The notes below the pieces were generated by a model that worked only from the letters and a program-made list of their open reading frames with translations, had not been told where the DNA came from and made no database searches. A stretch of DNA of 64,000 nucleotides from Caballeronia hypogeia (GTDB taxonomy: Bacteria > Pseudomonadota > Gammaproteobacteria > Burkholderiales > Burkholderiaceae): contig NZ_FCOA02000016.1 in assembly GCF_001544875.2 (NCBI RefSeq), positions 108,631 through 172,630 of the forward strand, in the 5' to 3' direction. This document shows positions 31,870-40,551 of the stretch, one piece after another. A program made the position numbers and the translations under genes. Position 1 is the first letter of the stretch. Every line of letters starts with the position of its first letter.

Positions 31870-32880
31870 ATGGCGGTCTATAAGAAGCTGGTCATCGCGC
31901 TTTCGCTGGGCATCGCGGTATCGTCGGCGAATGTCGCGTTCGCGGACACGACGCTGCTCAACGTGTCCTACGACGTGACGCGCGAGCTGTACAAGGATAT
32001 CGATGCCGCGTTCGTCGCGGACTACAAGACGAAGACAGGCGAAGCGGTATCGGTGCGGCAATCGCACGGGGCATCGAGCGCGCAGGCCTTATCGGTGACG
32101 CAGGGCTTGCAGGCGGACGTCGTGACGATGAACCAGCCCAACGACATCGACCTGCTCGCCGAGCGCGGACAGCTCGTGCCCGCGAACTGGCGCAGCCGTC
32201 TGCCGGACGCGAGCGCGCCCTACACGACGACGATGGTGTTCCTCGTGCACAAGGGCAATCCGAAGAACATCCGGGACTGGAACGACCTCGCGCGTTCAGG
32301 CGTTCAAGTGGTGATCGCGAATCCGAAGACCTCGGGCAACGGACGCTATGCGTATCTCGCCGCGTGGGGCTACAAGAAGCAGCAAGGCGCGACCGACGCG
32401 CAGGCGCAGGACTTCGAAAAGGCGATTTTCAAGAACGTGCCCGTGCTCGACGCGGGCGGGCGCGGCGCGACGACGACCTTCACGCAGCGCGGCATCGGCG
32501 ATGTGCTCGTCACTTTCGAGAACGAAGTTGGCCTGATGAGCGCGGGACCGGGGGCGAAGGATTTCGAGGCGGTGTATCCGTCGGTGAGTCTGCTGGCGGA
32601 GCCGCCTGTTTCGATCGTCGACAAGGTGGTGGACAAGCGCGGCACGCGCAAGCAGGCGCAGGCGTATCTCGACTTTCTGTACACGCCCGCCGCGCAGGAA
32701 ATCATCGCGCGGCATCATCTGCGGCCGCGCGATGCCGCCGTGCTCGCGAAGCACGCGAGCGAGTTCAAGCCGTTGAAAACCTTCACCGTCGAGCAGATGT
32801 TCGGCAACTGGCAGAAGGCCCAGCAGACGCATTTCGCCGATGGCGGCAGCTTCGATCAGGTCGTCGCGGACAAGAACTGA
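31870..32880 (+). CDS. Sulfate/thiosulfate-type ABC substrate-binding protein (orphan)
   Basis: A 336-residue periplasmic binding protein of the Sbp/CysP family. After a signal peptide ending at AFADTT comes LLNVSYDVTRELYKDI, then the QSHGASSAQALSV oxyanion-binding loop and VTMNQPNDIDLL. ANPKTSGNGRYAYLAAWGY and NVPVLDAGGRGATTTF carry the other conserved anion contacts. GGAG lies five bases before ATG 31870. No cysT, cysW or cysA gene follows: the next gene is on the other strand. It must therefore serve a transporter encoded elsewhere, or have another role. Confidence 0.9.
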   Translation: MAVYKKLVIALSLGIAVSSANVAFADTTLLNVSYDVTRELYKDIDAAFVADYKTKTGEAVSVRQSHGASSAQALSVTQGLQADVVTMNQPNDIDLLAERGQLVPANWRSRLPDASAPYTTTMVFLVHKGNPKNIRDWNDLARSGVQVVIANPKTSGNGRYAYLAAWGYKKQQGATDAQAQDFEKAIFKNVPVLDAGGRGATTTFTQRGIGDVLVTFENEVGLMSAGPGAKDFEAVYPSVSLLAEPPVSIVDKVVDKRGTRKQAQAYLDFLYTPAAQEIIARHHLRPRDAAVLAKHASEFKPLKTFTVEQMFGNWQKAQQTHFADGGSFDQVVADKN

Positions 32881-32897
32881 GCGCGTTCCCGATCCTG

Positions 32898-33305
32898 TCA
32901 GCGCGGCGCCTGAATCATCTTCCAGCCGTTGCCTGCAGGATCGCGGAAACCCGCATCGACGCTGCCGTATCGATCGACCGGCTCCTGCGTGAATTCCACG
33001 CCTTTCGCCTTGAGCCGCTCGAAGGCGGCGCGGCAATCGTCCACCGACAGCACGAGCGGCGGCATCGCGCCCTTGGCGACCATCGCGCGCAGGGTTTGCG
33101 CGGTGGCGTCGTCGTGGATGGGCGCGCCGGGCGCGAACAGGCCGAGCTGGAACGAAGGCTGATCCGGATGCTGCACCGTGAGCCATCGATACGGACCGTT
33201 GCGCACGTCCGTGTGCACGCGAAATCCGAGTTTATCGACGTAAAACGCGAGCGCTTCGTCCTGATCGTCCACATACAGGCCCACCACGCTGATACCGTTG
33301 TTCAT
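32898..33305 (-). CDS. VOC-family (glyoxalase/dioxygenase-like) protein
   Basis: A 135-residue protein of two beta-alpha-beta-beta-beta units, the vicinal oxygen chelate fold. It starts ISVVGLYVDDQDEALAFYVDKLGF and ends VDAGFRDPAGNGWKMIQ, as typical for glyoxalase/bleomycin-resistance-like proteins. Its start overlaps the stop of the upstream AraC-type gene by four bases, so both are in one operon. The enzymatic activity is unknown. Confidence 0.85.
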   Translation of the reverse strand: MNNGISVVGLYVDDQDEALAFYVDKLGFRVHTDVRNGPYRWLTVQHPDQPSFQLGLFAPGAPIHDDATAQTLRAMVAKGAMPPLVLSVDDCRAAFERLKAKGVEFTQEPVDRYGSVDAGFRDPAGNGWKMIQAPR

Positions 33306-33811
33306 GTCATCTCCTTGGTTGATGGCCGGACTTTATCTTTCTCCACGCGACGCCGCTTCTCCAAAACTGCGATCGTGAGGCCGGGGCGCTGCGCGGCCTT
33401 CAGCACGCAGGCAGGCACGCGGTCGATGCTCGGGGTGCCGGCGCGCGCCTCGATGCGCATCGCGCCCGGGCTCATGCCGGTGATGTCGCGAAAGATGCGG
33501 CCGAAGGTGCCGAGACTCTCCCAGCCGGTGGCGAAGGCAATATCGGTGATGCTGAGGTCGGTGTCGCGCAAAAGCGTCGTGGCCTGCTCGATGCGCCGCG
33601 TCAGAAGATAGCGATGCGGCGGAATGCCGAAAGCGCGCTTGAAGGAGCGCGCGAAGTGGGCTTCGGAGACGCCGCTGACTTCGGCCAGGCGCGCGACGGG
33701 CCAGGCTTCGTGAGAGGCGGCGTCGATGCGGTCCTTGGCGCGCAGGAGGCGGCGCAGGAGGGCGGGGTCTTCGAGGGGGGGCTCGGCGGCGGCGTCTTTG
33801 CGTTGTGTCAT
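33302..33811 (-). CDS. AraC-family transcriptional regulator (short)
   Basis: A 169-residue protein consisting mainly of an AraC/XylS DNA-binding domain with two HTH motifs: WPVARLAEVSGVSEAHFARSFKRAFG and LSITDIAFATGWESLGTFGRIFRDITGMSP. There is no N-terminal ligand domain, so effector sensing may be absent or done by the coupled VOC protein. A ~50-residue tail follows the HTH. The chosen ATG lacks a strong ribosome site, but upstream starts extend into non-protein-like sequence. Confidence 0.85.
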   Translation of the reverse strand: MTQRKDAAAEPPLEDPALLRRLLRAKDRIDAASHEAWPVARLAEVSGVSEAHFARSFKRAFGIPPHRYLLTRRIEQATTLLRDTDLSITDIAFATGWESLGTFGRIFRDITGMSPGAMRIEARAGTPSIDRVPACVLKAAQRPGLTIAVLEKRRRVEKDKVRPSTKEMT

Positions 33812-34234
33812 GGGAGTCCGTGGAAGACAATCTGCGCGCCGTGCATGCACTGACCAGCAGCAATGCATGATAGCCAGTCCATAGCATCGCTGCCACGTTC
33901 AGTGGCGATCCTCTAGTCGTCACATTTTGTTCCGGGCGGTAACAAATAATCATTTCCCGCGCTGGGGACTTGCCGGCTCCTGCGCGCAGCGCGGAGAATC
34001 CCCCCAACTTACAGATGATTCGATCTCGGTGACCGGTTCCGCTATAAGTCGGATCTCGCATTGGGAAAGCCCAATGGACCTGGAGCGCCACTTGTGCGTG
34101 GTGCATCGCCGTCGGCGTTTGTCGAGAGGCATGTCCGAAAGCGCCCAAATCAGCGAGTGCGCCAGCGGCGACCCGGAACGTGTTCTCGCTAATCCCGCAG
34201 TTCGGATCGCCCCCAGCAAAGCTCAAACGTCAAT
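33812..34234. other. Intergenic region upstream of the polysaccharide locus
   Basis: About 420 bases without a supported gene; composition becomes less GC-rich. It contains an inverted repeat at 33926-33946 (TTTGTT and AACAAA around nine bases), a possible regulatory site. It presumably holds the promoters of the divergent araC-like gene and the export operon. Confidence 0.45.
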
Positions 34235-35083
34235 ATGAGTTTTACATATAAACACAACGGCCGCGATGAAAGCCGACAGCGTGCTGGTTTCAGTACGCTC
34301 TTTATTGTTCCCTGGCGAAATCGACGCCTCATTTATGCGTTGACGAAGCGGGAAATCCTAGGCCGATATCGTGGTTCTGTAGGGGGCCTCGCGTGGTCCA
34401 TTGTCCAGCCGCTAATCATGCTTGCAATGTACACAGTGGTTTTCGGCACGCTTTTGAAGTCCCGCTGGCCCGGCACAACAGACAGCTTTCAGTTTGCGGT
34501 AATCCTCTTTGCAGGATTGATGTTCTTCAATTTCTTTGCTGAATGTTTGACCAAGGCTCCAACGGTCATCACGTCCAACGCGAACTACGTGACGAAAGTG
34601 ATCTTTCCGATCGAGGTTCTGCCCTGGATCACCGTCGGGTCTGCCGCATTTCATCTGCTCATGAGTTTGGTTGTCTGGGCTGCTTTCGCCCTGTGCGTCT
34701 ACCAGCAGATTTGCTGGACCGTCATTTTTCTGCCGATCATCGTCATCCCGCTTGCATTTGTGAGCGTCGGCGTGGGCTGGCTTTTCGCCGCGACAGGCGT
34801 TTATATCCGCGACCTGACCTATGTGACGGGACTCCTTTCGTCCATGCTGATGTTTTTATCGCCCGTGTTCTATTCCATCGATACGCTTTCGCCCGCCTTT
34901 CGCGCATTGATCCTCGCCAATCCGCTTACATTCATCGTCGAGCAGGCGCGGGCGGTGATGATCGCGGGGGCGCTGCCTGACTTCGGCGGCATTGGTGTCT
35001 ACATGTTGTGCAGTGTGGTGTTTGCGTGGCTATGCCTTGCGTGGTTTCAGAAGACGCGAGAAGGATTCGCCGATGTCCTGTAA
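34235..35083 (+). CDS. wzm: Polysaccharide ABC exporter permease (Wzm-like)
   Basis: A 282-residue ABC-2 type permease with six helices. Landmarks are YALTKREILGRYRGSVGGLAWSIVQPLIML near the N-terminus, SNANYVTKVIFPIEVLPW in the middle and the C-terminal PLTFIVEQARAVMIAG, all typical of O-antigen, capsule and teichoic-acid exporters. It forms the channel that moves lipid-linked glycan across the inner membrane. The ATPase gene overlaps its end by 11 bases. The ribosome site before ATG 34235 is weak. GC content is visibly lower than in neighbouring genes, common in surface-glycan loci. Confidence 0.9.
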   Translation: MSFTYKHNGRDESRQRAGFSTLFIVPWRNRRLIYALTKREILGRYRGSVGGLAWSIVQPLIMLAMYTVVFGTLLKSRWPGTTDSFQFAVILFAGLMFFNFFAECLTKAPTVITSNANYVTKVIFPIEVLPWITVGSAAFHLLMSLVVWAAFALCVYQQICWTVIFLPIIVIPLAFVSVGVGWLFAATGVYIRDLTYVTGLLSSMLMFLSPVFYSIDTLSPAFRALILANPLTFIVEQARAVMIAGALPDFGGIGVYMLCSVVFAWLCLAWFQKTREGFADVL

Positions 35084-36425
35084 CGCGCCTGCGAATCCGG
35101 ACATGTCGCGAGCTGATTCCTCCGCGGAGTCCACTATTCAGGTGCGAGGCGCTTCAAAGCGCTTCGCCATCTATGAGACACCGGTTGATCGTCTCAAGCA
35201 CATCATCTTCCCCGGAAGCCGTAAATACGCGAAGGAGTTCTGGGCTTTGCGCGATGTTTCATTCTCGGTCGGTCGGGGCGAAACCGTCGGCATCATCGGC
35301 CAAAACGGCTCGGGCAAATCGACCCTCTTGCAGATCGTTTGCGGCACGCTGAGGCCAAACTCCGGCGCGATCGAGGTGAATGGACGGGTCGCCGCATTGC
35401 TGGAGCTGGGCGCGGGGTTCAATCTTGAGTTCTCCGGGCGCGAGAACGTCTACCTGAACGCCGCCATGCTCGGAATGACCTCGGCGGAGATCGACGAGAA
35501 GTTCGCCAGCATCGAGGAATTCGCCGAAATCGGTGAGTTTATCGATCAACCCGTGAAGACGTATTCGAGCGGCATGTATGTCCGCCTCGCGTTTGCGGTT
35601 GCGATTCATGTCGATCCAGCCGTTCTGATCATCGATGAAGCGCTTGCGGTCGGAGACGCACGCTTTCAGGCCAGATGTTTCAACAAGATTCGCGAGATGA
35701 AGGAGGCGGGCGTGACGATCCTTTTCGTCTCCCACGACGTTGGGTCGGTGCGCAACCTGTGTGAGCGTGCCATCTGGCTGGATCGCGGCAGCGTACGCAT
35801 GATGGGAAGCGCCTTTGCTGTCACCGCGCAGTACACCCAGTTCATGTCGGAAGGCGAAGCCGCTGACGATGCATCCGATGCCGTGGTTCGCCACGACACC
35901 GCGTCCACGAGGCCTGACGACGAGATGTGTCAGTCGTCGCGAGAGAGCGCCGGGCCGATCAATCACTGGGGCTCGCATATTGGATCGATCGTTTCGGCGG
36001 GTGTATTCGATCATCTCGGGGTACGTCAGACGGTGTTTTCGGAGTTCGATGACATTTTTGTACGCATCTCGGTTCGCTTGCCGGAGGATATCGATCGAAC
36101 GAATCTGAGCGTTGCGTTTTCGATCAAGGATACGAAAGGCACCGATTTGATCGTGCGGACGACACATGACGAGAAAGCGATCGACTTCAGTTTCGAAGCG
36201 TCGAAATTCGAGCTTGAATTCCGTCTCAAGAACCAGCTCAACAACGGGCGGTATTTGCTCGTTGCGGCGCTGGAAGACAGGACGTCGCGTGTGCCGCACT
36301 ACTACGAGTACATCGAAGGGGCGAGCTACTTCTCGTCGTATGTCGGCGGTGACCGATACGGAATGTTCTTGTCTGAGATAACCGAGAAGATCAATGTGGA
36401 AAGTGGACTTCTGACCAGGCCATGA
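35073..36425 (+). CDS. wzt: Polysaccharide ABC exporter ATPase with C-terminal glycan-binding domain (Wzt-like)
   Basis: A 450-residue protein. Residues about 20-255 form the ATPase: Walker A GQNGSGKST, signature YSSGMYVRL, Walker B VLIIDEALAVGD and the SHD switch. The insertion RLKHIIFPGSRKYAKEFWALRDVSF is typical of the Wzt/TagH group. Residues about 300-450 are a Wzt_C-like beta-sandwich that in O9a/O12 systems recognises the glycan's non-reducing terminus before export. ATG 35073 has AAGGA eight bases upstream and overlaps wzm by 11 bases. The carried cap-recognition domain implies export of a completed, terminated chain. Confidence 0.92.
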   Translation: MSCNAPANPDMSRADSSAESTIQVRGASKRFAIYETPVDRLKHIIFPGSRKYAKEFWALRDVSFSVGRGETVGIIGQNGSGKSTLLQIVCGTLRPNSGAIEVNGRVAALLELGAGFNLEFSGRENVYLNAAMLGMTSAEIDEKFASIEEFAEIGEFIDQPVKTYSSGMYVRLAFAVAIHVDPAVLIIDEALAVGDARFQARCFNKIREMKEAGVTILFVSHDVGSVRNLCERAIWLDRGSVRMMGSAFAVTAQYTQFMSEGEAADDASDAVVRHDTASTRPDDEMCQSSRESAGPINHWGSHIGSIVSAGVFDHLGVRQTVFSEFDDIFVRISVRLPEDIDRTNLSVAFSIKDTKGTDLIVRTTHDEKAIDFSFEASKFELEFRLKNQLNNGRYLLVAALEDRTSRVPHYYEYIEGASYFSSYVGGDRYGMFLSEITEKINVESGLLTRP

Positions 36426-36461
36426 GTAATCGGTGTGCAGGGCGCGGCAAAGAGGTGAGAA

Positions 36462-39179
36462 ATGAGCAAGTGTGAAACAATGAGTAGAGCTATGAGTAGA
36501 TCCGAGTTGGACGTGCGCAGGGAAGAAGTTGCGGCGGGATCGGGCGAAAATGCACTGGACGATGACCTCCGTCAGAGGGCGTTGAAACAGCGCCTCGCGC
36601 GCAAGGACCGATTCGCGCTCGCCAGACGTCTCTCTGAGACGATTGAGGAAATAAGCGCTCTCAGACACAAGCTGAAAGTTACGTCGAATAGCCTGGCGCA
36701 TGAAACGCGTGAGCGCGAGCGCATTCAGATTACGCTCGGTGAAGTTTTCGACAGCAGCTCCTGGAGAATTACGGCGCCGCTTCGGCGCATCGCGAGGGCG
36801 GCCTATGCGGTTGCTGCGCGCGCGAAGGGAGCGACGCCAGCGCATGTGACCGGGACACCCTCGTTGCTTGAACAGCCGGCTGCGACGAATGGAGAGTACG
36901 AGCGGCACACGCGCGCGCAAGCGGGTCACTTCACCGCATACATCAACGACCCGTCGAAGCAAAGAAGACATCAGATCGCCCGCTTGCTGGCTTCGCACCC
37001 GGTTCGCCGGGGTGTCGTGCTATGTCCCGTTGCTTATGACCTGTCTCTGAAGCAGCGTCCGGATCACCTCATGGCGGAGTTCGCCCGTGCCGGTTATCTC
37101 TGCATCATGCTCGAATTCGGCGGGGCCTACCCGGTCATCCGACCGCAAGAGAAGAACCTCTACGTGTCGAATATGGTGGAAGACTTCCTTGCTTACTATC
37201 AGCACGAACCTGTCACACTGTATCTTCACTGGCCGGGCTTCCGGTACTGTGCCGAAATCTGCCGCGAAGCTTTCGTCATCTACGACGTCCTCGACGATCT
37301 GACGATCTTTGCAAACTATTCCGAGGTGATGCGTCTCGATCACGAGGTGATGCTCGAGACGGCCAATGTCTGCCTGTTTTCCTCGAAGAAGCTGTTCGAT
37401 GAGAACAAGGCGAAGGTCGCGAATCCGCTGCTGCTCGAGAACGGTGTTTACGCCGACGACTTTCGCAGTGGAGATCGAACGCGATGCAACGTGCCCGAGC
37501 GACTGCACGAGCTGGTGCGCGGGCGTCGGGTCGTGGGCTACCACGGCGCAATTTCCGAACTGATCGACTTCGATCTACTTGACGAACTGGTGCGCCTGGA
37601 TAACGTGGTTCTGCTGTTCGTCGGCCCTGTGGTGGCTTTCGAGCCGCAATTCCTACCGCGTGTGCAAGAGCGCATGGCGAATCTCGGCACGTTCGACAAC
37701 TTCATCCACCTCGGCACCAAACCCTATGCCCAGTTGAAGCACTATCTCGCGTGGGTCGAAGTCGGTATTGTGCCTTTCATCGTCAGCGAGAAGACCGATC
37801 CGGTATCGCCGCTCAAGTTGTTCGAGTATCTGGCTGCTGGAAAGCCCGTCGTCGCCACCCCCACGAAAACCATCCTCGAATACGACGACGCTGTGATGGT
37901 GGCGTCGGGCGTCAGTTTTGTCGAGGTTCTCGCAAGCGAAGAATGGGCGCACGCTTATACGGACGCGTCCGTCGAAGTGGCGCGCCAGCACTCGTGGCCG
38001 GTGCTGCACGGGCCGCTGCTAGAGGAGGTGAATGCGGGAAATCTTGGCGACAGGCTGATGGGCGCTGTACGCAAATCTATGAACGTTGACATCGTCAACG
38101 TCAACTTCTATGACTGGAAGGGCGAGACTGTCTTCAAAGGCGGCGCCGAGCGCTACGTCTACGATCTCGCCATGCTGCTGCGGGGCATGGGCTGCAATGT
38201 GCGGCTTCTGCAGAATGCATGGGAACCGTTCGAGCGCGATTTCCGCGGCGTAAAGGTCATCGGCGTGAAGGCCGCGAATGGCTATGATTTCGGCGTGATG
38301 TCGAGCAAGTACGCGGAAATCTGCGCCGAATCCGATCTGATTATCGCTTCGCCCACGGAACTGGCAGCATCTCTCGGCAAGTTCACGCGCGTCATTTCGA
38401 TTAATCACGGTATTCATTGGGACGCGGCGACCAACAGCCTCGGCAACTTCGACAAGGCTCGCTACGAGAGCCTGTTCAGTGCATTACGAAACAGCAATCA
38501 GTGCGTATGCGTAGACACGAACTTCATCAACTGGCTGCGCACGTACGACTGGGGACTCGCGAACACGCTCACCTATGTGCCGAACTATGTGGACATGGAT
38601 TCCTTCAAGCCGTACCCCAAGGATTTCGATCAGGACGAGATCTGCGTGCTGCTCCCGCGCAGACTGTATGAGGCGCGCGGGCTATATCTCACGATCAACG
38701 CATTCGACGTGCTTTTCGAGCGCCGCTCCGATCTAAGACTGATCCTGTGCGGGCAGGCAATCGACGCGGATGCGGACGCGGTAAAAGCGTTCATGGACCG
38801 GCACCCGACCAAGGTGACGTGGATCGAGTACGACATGGAAGACATGCACAAGGCGTACGTCGAAAGTCATATCGCACTCGTTCCCACCATGTATTCGGAG
38901 GGCACATCACTGTCCTGCATCGAGGCGCTGGCGACGAACAACGCTGTTATCGCGACGAACGTCGGCGGCCTGCCGAATCTTATCGTCGACGGCTATAACG
39001 GCAGGCTGATTCGCGCGGACTACATGGAGCTCGCTGCCGCCATCGAAGAGCTAGCCGACGATCGCGTCAGGCTGGCAGCGCTCGCGAGAAACGGCCTCGC
39101 ATCGGCCACGGCCTTTTCCAAGGCGGAGTGGGAAAGGCGTTGGCGAGACGTCATCGAAAGCACGCTCGAAGTGGAATAA
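36462..39179 (+). CDS. Two-domain glycosyltransferase
   Basis: A 905-residue cytoplasmic enzyme. Residues 1-130 contain a coiled-coil stretch and the SSSWRITAPLRRIAR linker common ahead of glycan-locus transferases. Residues about 185-530 resemble a GT-B transferase (KQRPDHLMAEFARAG, NPLLLENGVYADDF, SEKTDPVSPLKLFEYLAAGKPVVATPT). Residues about 545-905 are a second GT4-type unit (GGAERYVYDLAMLLRGMGCNV, YVPNYVDMDSF, VPTMYSEGTSLSCIEALATNNAVIATNVGG). Each has the E-x7-E nucleotide-sugar pattern or a near variant. GAGG lies six bases before the ATG. Two transferase units in one chain suggest synthesis of a repeating disaccharide or an adaptor. Confidence 0.88.
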   Translation: MSKCETMSRAMSRSELDVRREEVAAGSGENALDDDLRQRALKQRLARKDRFALARRLSETIEEISALRHKLKVTSNSLAHETRERERIQITLGEVFDSSSWRITAPLRRIARAAYAVAARAKGATPAHVTGTPSLLEQPAATNGEYERHTRAQAGHFTAYINDPSKQRRHQIARLLASHPVRRGVVLCPVAYDLSLKQRPDHLMAEFARAGYLCIMLEFGGAYPVIRPQEKNLYVSNMVEDFLAYYQHEPVTLYLHWPGFRYCAEICREAFVIYDVLDDLTIFANYSEVMRLDHEVMLETANVCLFSSKKLFDENKAKVANPLLLENGVYADDFRSGDRTRCNVPERLHELVRGRRVVGYHGAISELIDFDLLDELVRLDNVVLLFVGPVVAFEPQFLPRVQERMANLGTFDNFIHLGTKPYAQLKHYLAWVEVGIVPFIVSEKTDPVSPLKLFEYLAAGKPVVATPTKTILEYDDAVMVASGVSFVEVLASEEWAHAYTDASVEVARQHSWPVLHGPLLEEVNAGNLGDRLMGAVRKSMNVDIVNVNFYDWKGETVFKGGAERYVYDLAMLLRGMGCNVRLLQNAWEPFERDFRGVKVIGVKAANGYDFGVMSSKYAEICAESDLIIASPTELAASLGKFTRVISINHGIHWDAATNSLGNFDKARYESLFSALRNSNQCVCVDTNFINWLRTYDWGLANTLTYVPNYVDMDSFKPYPKDFDQDEICVLLPRRLYEARGLYLTINAFDVLFERRSDLRLILCGQAIDADADAVKAFMDRHPTKVTWIEYDMEDMHKAYVESHIALVPTMYSEGTSLSCIEALATNNAVIATNVGGLPNLIVDGYNGRLIRADYMELAAAIEELADDRVRLAALARNGLASATAFSKAEWERRWRDVIESTLEVE

Positions 39180-39255
39180 AGATGCAGCGGGCATTGTGCA
39201 CGGCGAGACGCGTGCGCCACGCTCCTTTTCGACAACCACCATATACGAGCGCTTG

Positions 39256-40482
39256 ATGAAAGACATCAACTCGAAGCAATACTGGGACAACCGGTTCTCG
39301 ACAGACTGGGTTTCCGCCGGCGGACACGAGCAAACCCGGTTCTTTGCCATGATCGCCGCGAAGGCCATGCCGGCGTGGCTGAAGGAGCAGATCCGGCAAG
39401 AAGAACTGGAGGTCTGCGACTGGGGCTGTGCTGAAGGGCAGGGCGTGGACGAACTGGGTAAATGGATCGGTACGACTTCGATCACCGGCGTCGACATTTC
39501 GGAGGTCGCAATCGAGAAGGCGCGCGCCGCTTTCCCCGAGGCACGGTTCAAAACGCAGTCCGTCGATCAGATGGAGGAATACGATATCGTGTTCTCTTCC
39601 AATACACTCGAGCACTTCGATCGCCCGTTCGAGGTAATGGCGAATCTGGCGCAGCGAGCAAGACGGTATCTCGTGGTACTCCTTCCGTTTCAAGAGTACG
39701 TGAGAATCTCCGAGCACTTTTTCACCTTCGACTTCGACAACTTGCCTGTGTCACCGGCGCCCGGTTTCTCGGCGGTGGCTTGCCGCGTAGTGGACGCCGC
39801 CAAGGTGAACATCGACTTCTGGAATGGCAAGCAGATCCTTGTGGTCTATGCGCGTTTATCCGCGCTGGGGGACGGGCGCCCCCATCTGAAGAATCTCTTC
39901 GTGGGGGACGACAGTTACGAGGATTTCGCGCAGACGCGTACCCGTCAAATGGCCGAGGAGTGTCGTTTTCGGGCCGAAGAGTTGTCTCGGACGCGGAGCG
40001 AACTGGCGGCTGTGCATGCGCGGCTCGAAAACGAGTGCAAGGAACTGGCCGACTTGCGTGCAAAGGGCGACGCCATCGCGCATGGACTCACAGCGGATCG
40101 CGACACCATGAAGACTCAACTTGACCAGTGCTTGCAGAAGGCGAGCGATGATCGTGAGGACCTCGCGCGCGCCCAGGCGAAAGCACTCGAAAGCGCAGCA
40201 GACTTGGAGCGGGTCCGAGAGCAAGCGTACGAGTACGCGAGGGAGTTGGAGCGGATTAGGGCGGAAGCCGGCCAGCCGGCGATCGAGGCGGAGCGCCTGC
40301 GAAACGCCCTTGCCCACGCGAGGGAGCGCGCGGATGCGCTGGCGCAGGAAGGCCCGCAACGGGACATCGCGCTGACGGAAGCACGGAACGCTGCAAGCGA
40401 CCTTAAGGGGCAACTGGATGCCATGATGCGCACCAAAACCTGGCGCACGAGAAATGCCATTCTGAAGCTCATTGGACGATAG
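39256..40482 (+). CDS. SAM-dependent methyltransferase with C-terminal coiled coil
   Basis: A 408-residue protein. Residues 1 to about 215 form a class I methyltransferase: CDWGCAEGQGVDEL (motif I), ITGVDISEVAIEKARAAFP (acidic ribose-binding residue), YDIVFSSNTLEHF. Residues about 230-385 are a long heptad-rich coiled coil. The tail TKTWRTRNAILKLIG resembles the tryptophan-arginine linker seen in the preceding transferase. In Wzm/Wzt systems a terminal methyltransferase linked to a coiled coil (WbdD type) caps the chain and sets its length; that is the inferred role. ATG 39256 directly precedes the domain; a GTG 20 codons upstream is the alternative. Confidence 0.87.
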   Translation: MKDINSKQYWDNRFSTDWVSAGGHEQTRFFAMIAAKAMPAWLKEQIRQEELEVCDWGCAEGQGVDELGKWIGTTSITGVDISEVAIEKARAAFPEARFKTQSVDQMEEYDIVFSSNTLEHFDRPFEVMANLAQRARRYLVVLLPFQEYVRISEHFFTFDFDNLPVSPAPGFSAVACRVVDAAKVNIDFWNGKQILVVYARLSALGDGRPHLKNLFVGDDSYEDFAQTRTRQMAEECRFRAEELSRTRSELAAVHARLENECKELADLRAKGDAIAHGLTADRDTMKTQLDQCLQKASDDREDLARAQAKALESAADLERVREQAYEYARELERIRAEAGQPAIEAERLRNALAHARERADALAQEGPQRDIALTEARNAASDLKGQLDAMMRTKTWRTRNAILKLIGR

Positions 40483-40551
40483 AAACATCATCCGGGTGTG
40501 CCGCTATGCGCATAGGCGGATTCATCATCGAAACTTGAACTGGAAATCGTT

